Assembly (NCBI GenBank): GCA_937900065.1
Contig: CALCDS010000060.1
Location: forward strand, 1-6,350
Length of the DNA: 6,350 nucleotides
DNA from: an uncultured Clostridiaceae bacterium
GTDB taxonomy: Bacteria > Bacillota > Clostridia > Clostridiales > Oxobacteraceae
Direction of reading: 5' to 3'
Below the pieces are notes generated by a model. It did not search any database and was not told where the DNA came from. It saw only the letters and a list, made by a program, of their open reading frames with translations. Position numbers and translations under genes: made by a program. How positions within the stretch are numbered: position 1 is the stretch's first letter; the number at the start of each line of letters is the position of its first letter. Of this stretch, positions 1 through 5,349 are shown in pieces.

Positions 1-263
1 GGCTTTTTGGATTTTCGGTAAAGGAAGGCAAAAGTTCTATTTATGCGGGACCGCGTATTGAAATAATGAAAGGCTCGGGAAGGGGCAAATGCGGGCATAT
101 TGCAATCGCTACAAATGATATAAATAAAGCCCGGACCTATCTTGAAGGGCTTGGTTTGCAGTTTGATTCAAGCTCTCAAAAATATGACAAGCAGGGTAAA
201 TTGATAGTCATTTATCTAAAAGATGATATAGGTGGATTTTCGATTCACCTTTTGCAGAAATAA
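1..263 (+). CDS. C-terminal part of a probable KDPG/KHG aldolase fused to a VOC (glyoxalase-like) domain; 5' end outside window
   Basis: The reading frame is open from the window edge (first full codon at base 3) to TAA at 261-263, giving 86 residues. An in-frame ATG at 66 is internal: the sequence before it continues the same domain and no ribosome binding site precedes it. The visible part holds the end of one VOC half-module (FGFSVKEGK, then AGPRIEIMK) and a complete second one starting GHIAIATNDINKA and ending GGFSIHLLQK. Histidines at visible residues 32 and 82 sit where VOC proteins often place metal ligands. From family knowledge, this domain resembles the C-terminal extension of Firmicute 2-keto-3-deoxy-6-phosphogluconate / 4-hydroxy-2-oxoglutarate aldolases, which split KDPG to pyruvate and glyceraldehyde 3-phosphate. 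The aldolase barrel itself lies upstream and is not seen, so the assignment rests on the VOC domain and on the adjacent Edd-like dehydratase. A free-standing VOC protein is the alternative. Confidence 0.72.
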   Translation, partial: LFGFSVKEGKSSIYAGPRIEIMKGSGRGKCGHIAIATNDINKARTYLEGLGLQFDSSSQKYDKQGKLIVIYLKDDIGGFSIHLLQK

Positions 264-298
264 ATCAGGTAAAATACAAGCTTGGAGGTTTAGAAATA

Positions 299-1954
299 AT
301 GATTCGTCAATGGAATGAAGAATCTCTTGATCATAGAAATGCTTTGCTTTATGCTATGGGAATATCAAAAGAAGATGCCAAAAGGCCGATCATAGGCATT
401 ATAAATTCATGGAATGAAATGAATCCAGGGCATTTTCCTTTTAAGGATATAGTAAAGGACATAAAAAAGGAAATTTATGCAGGTGGATGCCTTGCGCTCG
501 AATTGCCTGTCACGGGCATATGCGACGGGATATGCTCGAATACTCCGGGAGACCGCTACACCCTTCCTGCACGTGATATGGTTTCTTCTGAAGTTGAAAC
601 CGTTGCAGAGCTGAACATGCTTGAAGGAATGATAATGCTGGGAAGCTGTGATAAAGTCGTTCCCGGGATGATAATGGGAGCACTCAGGGTAAACATTCCG
701 ACCGTTATGTTTACAGGCGGATTCATGGCTCCGGGAAAGTACAAGGGCAGGATGATCACGCTCACTCACACAAAACAAGCATACGCTGCATATGTGGCAG
801 GCGAAATAACGGTTCAAGAATACAAGGACATCGTTTCGAATGCTTGTCCGACGCCAGGCGTATGCCCGTTTATGGGCACTGCGAATACCATGTGCGCTAC
901 AGCTGAAATTTTGGGATTATCGCCGCACGGCAATGCGTCTGTAAGATCGCAAACACCTGAGTGGAGAGAGATGGGATTGACTGCGGCACGCAAGATTGTG
1001 GAACTGGTAAAAAAAGAGATACGTCCTCTTGATGTCATAAAGTTGGAGAATTTTTTAAACGTCGTACGCTATGTAATGGCTACCGGAGGCTCTACGAATT
1101 CCGTGCTGCATATACCTGCGATCGCAAGGCAGGCAGGATACGATATCACGCCTGAAGTTTTTGATAAGATAAGCCGTGAGATTCCAGTAATCAGCACGAT
1201 TTATCCTAACCATCCGAAATTTACAATGGCTGAGTTTTCAGCAGCAGGCGGACTTGGAGCCGTGGTTTCTGAACTTGCAAAAGCAGGCAAAATAGACACT
1301 AAGGCAAACGGAATGTTCGGGACCATAGCCGATAAGATCGCAATATCTTCAAATTTAAATAAAGAAGTGATCCATACTGTCTCAGACCCAATAAATAAAC
1401 AAGGCGGTTTGGCTGTGCTTTCCGGCAATATCGCCACTGACAGCGCAATTGTAAAATTTTCTGCCGTGGATAAAAAAGCTTGGAAGTTCACAGGCCCTGC
1501 CAAGGTATATGATTCACAGGATGCCGCATGGAGGGCCATGCTCAAAGATGAAATCACTGCCGGCGACGTTGTAGTCATACGCTACGAAGGCCCGAAAGGT
1601 TCTCCCGGTATGCCGCATATGGAGACATTTATGGCGGCTGTACTTGGCAAACATCTTGGAACAAAGATTGCGCTTGTTTCCGACGGGAGATTTTCAGGAG
1701 CCACGGGCGGTTTGGCAATCGGGCATGTTTCACCTGAAGCCTATGATGGAGGCAATATCGCACTGATACAAAATGGTGATATAATACACATTGATATTGA
1801 GAACAGGACTTTGACCGTTGATGTGACGGATCAGGAATTTGCAAAGCGCAGACAAAACTGGAAACCTGTTGAAAAAGTTGCTAAGGGCTGGTTAAAGGTT
1901 TATAAGAAAAATACCACTTCAGCCCACAGAGGAGCGACCATATACTGGGATTGA
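299..1954 (+). CDS. IlvD/Edd-family dehydratase, probably acting on a sugar acid (aldonate)
   Basis: This is a full-length 551-residue member of the IlvD/Edd family: iron-sulfur enzymes that dehydrate 2,3-dihydroxy acids to 2-keto-3-deoxy acids in the cytoplasm. Visible landmarks in order are NSWNEMNPGH (36-45), GICDGIC (73-79), GSCDKVVPGM (115-124), PTPGVCPFMGTANT (184-197), ATGGSTNSVLHIPA (261-274) and SDGRFSGATGG (461-471). Cys117 and Cys189 are the expected cluster ligands, and Ser466 aligns with the catalytic serine of dihydroxy-acid dehydratases. The cysteine that gives many [2Fe-2S] members a third ligand (motif PCN/PCH) is Gly44 here, as in E. coli IlvD. The block around Cys189 and the GATIYW C-terminus resemble Edd (PGTCTFYGTANT; QGATCITF) more than IlvD. 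The ATG at 299 is preceded by GGAGG at 284-288. The gene begins 35 bases after the probable KDPG aldolase, which supports catabolism rather than valine/isoleucine synthesis. The substrate is unknown: gluconate 6-phosphate, gluconate, galactonate, arabinonate and similar acids are all possible. Confidence 0.9.
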   Translation: MIRQWNEESLDHRNALLYAMGISKEDAKRPIIGIINSWNEMNPGHFPFKDIVKDIKKEIYAGGCLALELPVTGICDGICSNTPGDRYTLPARDMVSSEVETVAELNMLEGMIMLGSCDKVVPGMIMGALRVNIPTVMFTGGFMAPGKYKGRMITLTHTKQAYAAYVAGEITVQEYKDIVSNACPTPGVCPFMGTANTMCATAEILGLSPHGNASVRSQTPEWREMGLTAARKIVELVKKEIRPLDVIKLENFLNVVRYVMATGGSTNSVLHIPAIARQAGYDITPEVFDKISREIPVISTIYPNHPKFTMAEFSAAGGLGAVVSELAKAGKIDTKANGMFGTIADKIAISSNLNKEVIHTVSDPINKQGGLAVLSGNIATDSAIVKFSAVDKKAWKFTGPAKVYDSQDAAWRAMLKDEITAGDVVVIRYEGPKGSPGMPHMETFMAAVLGKHLGTKIALVSDGRFSGATGGLAIGHVSPEAYDGGNIALIQNGDIIHIDIENRTLTVDVTDQEFAKRRQNWKPVEKVAKGWLKVYKKNTTSAHRGATIYWD

Positions 1955-2014
1955 TCGTAATAGACATCTATATTGCTTTGATTGCTTGGGTAGCTGTTAT
2001 CAAATTTGAAATGC

Positions 2015-2023
2015 AGGGGTGGG
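2015..2023 (+). promoter_or_regulatory. Ribosome binding site that sets the lacI-family start
   Basis: AGGGGTGGG ends three bases before the ATG at 2027, with its AGGGG core 7 bases from that ATG. It lies downstream of the possible in-frame TTG start at 2006, which therefore has no usable Shine-Dalgarno sequence. This site supports ATG 2027. Confidence 0.7.
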
Positions 2024-2026
2024 ATT

Positions 2027-3031
2027 ATGATAAATATCAAAACGGTTGCACAATATGCCGGGGTATCCTCCAGTACGGTTTCACGTGTTTTAAGCGGCAA
2101 AAGCTATGTAAATGAAAATACAAGGCAGCGTGTGTTAAAGGCGGTAAAGGAACTTAACTACAGTCCCAACACCCTTGCCAAGGGACTAAAAATAGGACGC
2201 ACAAATACAATCGCTCTGATGGTACCAAGCATTGAAAACCAGATGTTCCCAATCGTTGCGAGGGGTGTGGAGGATACCGCACGCAAGAATGGATTTACGG
2301 TTATATTGTGTAATACCTATGAGGATATAGAAGTTGAAAGGCAATATATAAAAAAACTTAAGAACAGATGGACCGACGGCTTTATTGTATGTTCGATGCT
2401 CCCAAACAGCGATCACATAAGGCAGCTTAAAAACGAGGGTTTCCCTGTAGTTTTAACCTCACGTTATTATGATGATCCGATCGATGCCGTGGTAATAGAC
2501 AACTACAGCGCAGCATATAATGCTGTTTGCTACCTTATAAAAAGGGGGCATAAGCGCATCGCGATCGCAATGGGCCGAAAGGAGCTCTCATTGTACAGGA
2601 AAAGGTTTGAAGGATATATAGATGCCTTGAAGTCAAACAACATACCAGTCGATAAAAACCTTATAATGTATGAAACTGATGGTACAAACAGTTTTTATGA
2701 TCTGACACGGGATTTGATCAAAAGCGGGAACGTACCTGACGCTGTTTTCGCAACAAGTGACCCAAAGGCAATCGTGGTCATAAGGGCGATCCGCGATTGC
2801 GGATTCAAGATACCTGATGATATATCGGTGCTTGGGTTTGATAATATTGAAATGAGTGCTTTGATTGATCCGCCTCTTTCCACAGTGGGACAGCCTTTTT
2901 ATGAGATGGGCTCTCTTGCAACCAAAAAACTTATCAGATTGATTGAACAAAAGGGTAAAAATAAAGAGCATATCGATCCTGTAATCGATGTTTTGGATAC
3001 CAATTTGATCATAAGAAAATCTACACGTTAG
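2027..3031 (+). CDS. LacI/GalR-family transcriptional regulator
   Basis: The product is 334 residues, the usual length for the family. The N-terminal helix-turn-helix is clear (INIKTVAQYAGVSSSTVSRV, residues 2-21), followed by NENTRQRVLKAVKELNYSPN and the hinge helix NTLAKGL (48-54). The rest is a periplasmic-binding-protein-like effector domain: TIALMVPSIENQMFPIVARG (61-80), WTDGFIVCSM (115-124), RGHKRIAIAMG (173-183), DAVFATSD (238-245) and the strand ISVLGFDNIEMS (266-277), which is highly typical of LacI/GalR proteins. From the family, it should bind DNA as a dimer and be released by a sugar or sugar-acid ligand. The start was set at ATG 2027 because a longer version from TTG 2006 adds seven residues (MKCRGGI) before the conserved N-terminus and lacks a ribosome binding site. 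The gene lies inside the gene row, 72 bases after the dehydratase and 12 before the epimerase, so it is likely co-transcribed with the genes it controls and may autoregulate. The ligand cannot be inferred from sequence alone. Confidence 0.95.
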   Translation: MINIKTVAQYAGVSSSTVSRVLSGKSYVNENTRQRVLKAVKELNYSPNTLAKGLKIGRTNTIALMVPSIENQMFPIVARGVEDTARKNGFTVILCNTYEDIEVERQYIKKLKNRWTDGFIVCSMLPNSDHIRQLKNEGFPVVLTSRYYDDPIDAVVIDNYSAAYNAVCYLIKRGHKRIAIAMGRKELSLYRKRFEGYIDALKSNNIPVDKNLIMYETDGTNSFYDLTRDLIKSGNVPDAVFATSDPKAIVVIRAIRDCGFKIPDDISVLGFDNIEMSALIDPPLSTVGQPFYEMGSLATKKLIRLIEQKGKNKEHIDPVIDVLDTNLIIRKSTR

Positions 3032-3035
3032 GAGG
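3029..3035 (+). promoter_or_regulatory. Epimerase ribosome binding site overlapping the lacI-family stop codon
   Basis: TAGGAGG includes the TAG stop of the regulator (3029-3031) and the GGAGG core (3031-3035), eight bases before the epimerase ATG at 3044. The overlap suggests translational coupling: ribosomes ending on the regulator reach the next start directly. Confidence 0.75.
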
Positions 3036-3043
3036 CAGGCGGT

Positions 3044-3889
3044 ATGGTTCGTTTTGGGATCAACTTATGGAATTGGACACCTGTTTTTAGTGATGAACAT
3101 ATGGACTTGATTGACAGAGCTGCTAAAATCGGTTTTGGCGCCGTGGAAATCGGAATGAACCAAACCGGATTTAACTATAAAGAAGTCAAAAGCCATATTG
3201 ATGCAAACGGACTTGAACTTACATTGTGCGCTGCGCTTACAAAGGGAAGGGATATCTCAAATTTTGATGAGGAAATCCGCAAAAATGCAAAGCGTTATAT
3301 GATAGATTGCTTTAAGGCCGGGGGAAAGATGGGTGCCAAGTTATTTGTAGGCCCTGTTTTTGCCGGAGGAGGAAAGGCCCATGATCTAAGCCTTGATGAC
3401 AGCAAAAGGGAATGGCATCTTGCAGTCCTTGGAATCAGGGAAATGGCTGATGAAGCATCCAATTTTGGCATAACAATAGGGCTTGAGCCTATAAACAGGT
3501 ATCGTACCAGCGTTGTAAACACTGCAGAGCAGGCGCTTAGGATGATTTATGATATCGATAAGCCAAATGTCGGGATACTGTTTGATACTTATCAGGCAAA
3601 CATTGAAGAGTCCAGCATTTCGTCGGCTCTTGAGTCAGTGCTGAAAGCAAACAAATTGGTCCATTTCCACGCATGTGAGAACCACAGGGGCGCACCCGGT
3701 ACGGGGCACATACCATGGAAGGATTTGATTTCAATACTTAAGAAGTATAAATATCAAGGCCATCTTACAATGGAGACTTTTGCTAAGGGGGGATTGGATG
3801 CGGGATGGTATCCTCTTGCCAAAACTCAGGACGAGCTTGCCAGGATAGGCCTTGAGAATTTGCAGAGTTTTTACAAGATGACAATTTAA
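3044..3889 (+). CDS. TIM-barrel sugar epimerase/isomerase of the D-tagatose / D-allulose 3-epimerase type
   Basis: The product is 281 residues, close to the roughly 290 of ketose 3-epimerases, and has the xylose isomerase-like barrel pattern. The four metal ligands can be placed with near-identical spacing to characterised members: Glu148 (GLEPINRY), Asp181 (LFDTYQANIEE), His209 (VHFHACENHRG) and Glu244 (LTMETF). Arg215 also matches a substrate-contacting arginine. The block HFHACENHRGAPGTGHIPW is highly typical of this family. Known members use Mn2+ or Co2+ to invert C3 of free ketoses such as fructose, psicose, tagatose or ribulose. Two other substrate-contact positions differ: the glutamate six residues after the first ligand is Arg154, and the histidine three residues after the Asp is Gln184, so the substrate may not be a plain ketose. 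The ATG at 3044 follows GGAGG by eight bases, and the gene is tightly coupled to the regulator upstream. Alternatives are a different isomerase of the same fold or an epimerase of a 3-keto or acid sugar. Confidence 0.85.
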   Translation: MVRFGINLWNWTPVFSDEHMDLIDRAAKIGFGAVEIGMNQTGFNYKEVKSHIDANGLELTLCAALTKGRDISNFDEEIRKNAKRYMIDCFKAGGKMGAKLFVGPVFAGGGKAHDLSLDDSKREWHLAVLGIREMADEASNFGITIGLEPINRYRTSVVNTAEQALRMIYDIDKPNVGILFDTYQANIEESSISSALESVLKANKLVHFHACENHRGAPGTGHIPWKDLISILKKYKYQGHLTMETFAKGGLDAGWYPLAKTQDELARIGLENLQSFYKMTI

Positions 3890-3916
3890 GTTTGCGAGTA
3901 TTGCTTTTAAGAAATT

Positions 3917-3930
3917 CGTAATCGATTGCA
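3917..3930 (+). promoter_or_regulatory. Candidate LacI/CcpA-type operator (cre-like)
   Basis: CGTAATCGATTGCA has the central CG and inverted AATC/GATT arms of LacI-family operators. It matches the catabolite-responsive consensus TGWAANCGNTNWCA at 9 of the 11 specified positions, with mismatches at the first T and the second W. It lies in the 72-base gap between the epimerase and the flavoprotein, 31 bases before the latter's start. It could serve CcpA, the LacI-family regulator encoded nearby, or be fortuitous. I see no convincing -35/-10 pair beside it. Confidence 0.35.
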
Positions 3931-3961
3931 ATATCGTCAATTTAAAAAGGGGTGATGTTTA

Positions 3962-5323
3962 ATGTCAACATTTGAAAAGTTTAATTTTAAAACCATGGAC
4001 GAAATAAAAAGCAAGATCAGCGAGCTGGGAGTAAACATTTCTCTATCTGAAGATTTATCGCCGCTTGCAAAGCCTGTAAAGATAGGGAATGTGATTGCAC
4101 CAAACTCTATGGCGATTTTGCCTATGGAAGGCTGTGACAGCGAGAGCGACGGTACTCCATCAGAACTTGTGAGGAGGCGTTACAGTCGTTTTGCTGCCGG
4201 CGGCGCAGGTCTTCTGTGGTTTGAAGCATGTGCCGTGGTCAACGAGGGCAGAGCCAATCCGCGCCAGATGGCTATCACAAAAGGCAATGTAGGCGAATTT
4301 GCAAAGCTTATAAAAACTGCGGACTTATCTGCAAAAGAATATAACGGAAGCGATCATAGGCCTGTGAAGGTGCTTCAACTGACCCACTCAGGCAGATATT
4401 CCCGTCCAAAGGGGGAGGCAGCTCCTATAGTCCCCCAGCACGACCCGCTGCTGGACCCTAAGGTAGGGCTTGATGCGAATTCTCCAGTTGTTACGGATGA
4501 ATACTTAGACGCATTGACTGAAAAGTATGTTCAGGCCGCACATCTTGCAAGAGAGGCCGGGTTTGACGGAGTCGATATAAAATCCTGCCATAGATATTTA
4601 CTGTCGGAGCTTCTTGCAAGCCACACGCGCAAGGGCAAATATGGAGGAAGTTTTGAAAACCGTACCCGCTTTTTGCTTAATACAATAAAAGCCGTTCGAA
4701 AAGAAGTGGGCGATGATTTTATAATAGCATGCCGCTTCAATGTGTTTGATGCGCATCCATATCCATATGGATTTGGTGTTGATAAGGAAGACTGCTGGAA
4801 GCCCGATTTGACTGAGCCTTTAAAGCTGGTCAAATTGTTGGCCGAAAATGGAATAAATCTGTTGAGCAATTCTGCCGGAAATCCTTATTATCGTTTCCCA
4901 CAGGTCACAAGGCCGTTTGACAGCCCGATCATCGGAGGAGAGACACCGAATGAACACCCATTGGAGAGCGTTGCAAGGCTGTTTGATTTCACACGCCAGA
5001 TTCAAAAGACTGCGGGACATGTTCCTGTAGTTGGAAATGGCTACAGCTGGCTGCGCCAGTTTATTCCTAACGCAGGAGCCGCTAATCTTTCAGACGGATC
5101 ATGCAGTCTTGTGGGATTAGGCCGCCAGGCATTTGCTTATCCTGACGCACCGAGGGACATATTTACAAAAGGCAGGATGGAACCCAAAAAATGTTGCATC
5201 ACTTGCAGCAAATGCACGCAGATCATGAGGGATCACGGACGTACCGGCTGCGTTGTAAGGGACAGCAAAGTTTATCTTCCCCTTTTCAAAGAGGCAAGAC
5301 AAAATGCTATGCAGAATAAATAA
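3962..5323 (+). CDS. Old Yellow Enzyme-family NADH:flavin oxidoreductase with C-terminal iron-sulfur cysteine motif
   Basis: The product is 453 residues. After an unusual N-terminal leader of about 34 residues, the OYE barrel starts at LAKPVKIGNVIAPNS (35-49, compare LFEPIKIGNLTLKNR). FMN-site features are visible: VLQLTHSGRY (137-146, with Gln139 for the flavin pyrimidine), Arg258 in ACRFN, VVGNG (356-360) and GLGRQAFAYPD (385-395). The active-site block is GFDGVDIKSCHRYLLSELL (200-218), then YGGSFENRTRF (227-237). Tyr212 matches OYE Tyr196 and His210 the Asn194 position, but the usual first histidine is Lys207. Cys412, 415, 418 and 430 form CxxCxxCx11C, close to the [4Fe-4S] motifs of trimethylamine dehydrogenase and 2,4-dienoyl-CoA reductase; Cys411 is extra. 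Those enzymes run to about 650-730 residues with a C-terminal nucleotide-binding domain, which is absent here. It probably reduces an activated C=C bond or acts as a dehydrogenase; substrate and electron partner are unknown. AAGGGGTGAT at 3947-3956 is a good ribosome binding site for ATG 3962. Confidence 0.9.
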   Translation: MSTFEKFNFKTMDEIKSKISELGVNISLSEDLSPLAKPVKIGNVIAPNSMAILPMEGCDSESDGTPSELVRRRYSRFAAGGAGLLWFEACAVVNEGRANPRQMAITKGNVGEFAKLIKTADLSAKEYNGSDHRPVKVLQLTHSGRYSRPKGEAAPIVPQHDPLLDPKVGLDANSPVVTDEYLDALTEKYVQAAHLAREAGFDGVDIKSCHRYLLSELLASHTRKGKYGGSFENRTRFLLNTIKAVRKEVGDDFIIACRFNVFDAHPYPYGFGVDKEDCWKPDLTEPLKLVKLLAENGINLLSNSAGNPYYRFPQVTRPFDSPIIGGETPNEHPLESVARLFDFTRQIQKTAGHVPVVGNGYSWLRQFIPNAGAANLSDGSCSLVGLGRQAFAYPDAPRDIFTKGRMEPKKCCITCSKCTQIMRDHGRTGCVVRDSKVYLPLFKEARQNAMQNK

Positions 5324-5349
5324 AATCCATCGTAAAGAGGAGAACTGCC

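Noticed and set aside
66..263. Stand-alone 65-residue protein starting at ATG 66
   Set aside because: The frame is open upstream to the window edge and the upstream residues complete the same VOC fold; no ribosome binding site precedes this ATG.
407..817. 136-codon open frame on the minus strand opposite the dehydratase
   Set aside because: It lies wholly within a conserved gene on the other strand, its product is Cys/His-rich without a recognisable domain, and no ribosome binding site or operon context supports it.
1201..1578. 125-codon minus-strand open frame within the dehydratase gene
   Set aside because: Low-complexity Ala/Ser/Pro-rich translation typical of the antisense of a coding region; fully covered by the dehydratase.
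1973..2001. Possible promoter TTGCTT - 17 bases - GTTATC before the regulator
   Set aside because: The -10 box is a poor match and the -35 only partial; AT-rich gaps yield such pairs by chance.
2006..2026. Upstream TTG start giving a 341-residue regulator
   Set aside because: The seven added residues precede the conserved LacI N-terminus, and the only good ribosome binding site lies between this TTG and the ATG at 2027.
1971..3907. Shared 9-mer TATTGCTTT in both 72-base gaps (about 1971-1979 and 3899-3907)
   Set aside because: Too short and AT-rich to count as a repeat, with no similarity in the flanks.
3890..3961. Possible terminator after the epimerase gene
   Set aside because: The gap has only short 4-base arms (CGAT...ATCG, 3923-3936) and no GC-rich stem followed by a T run.
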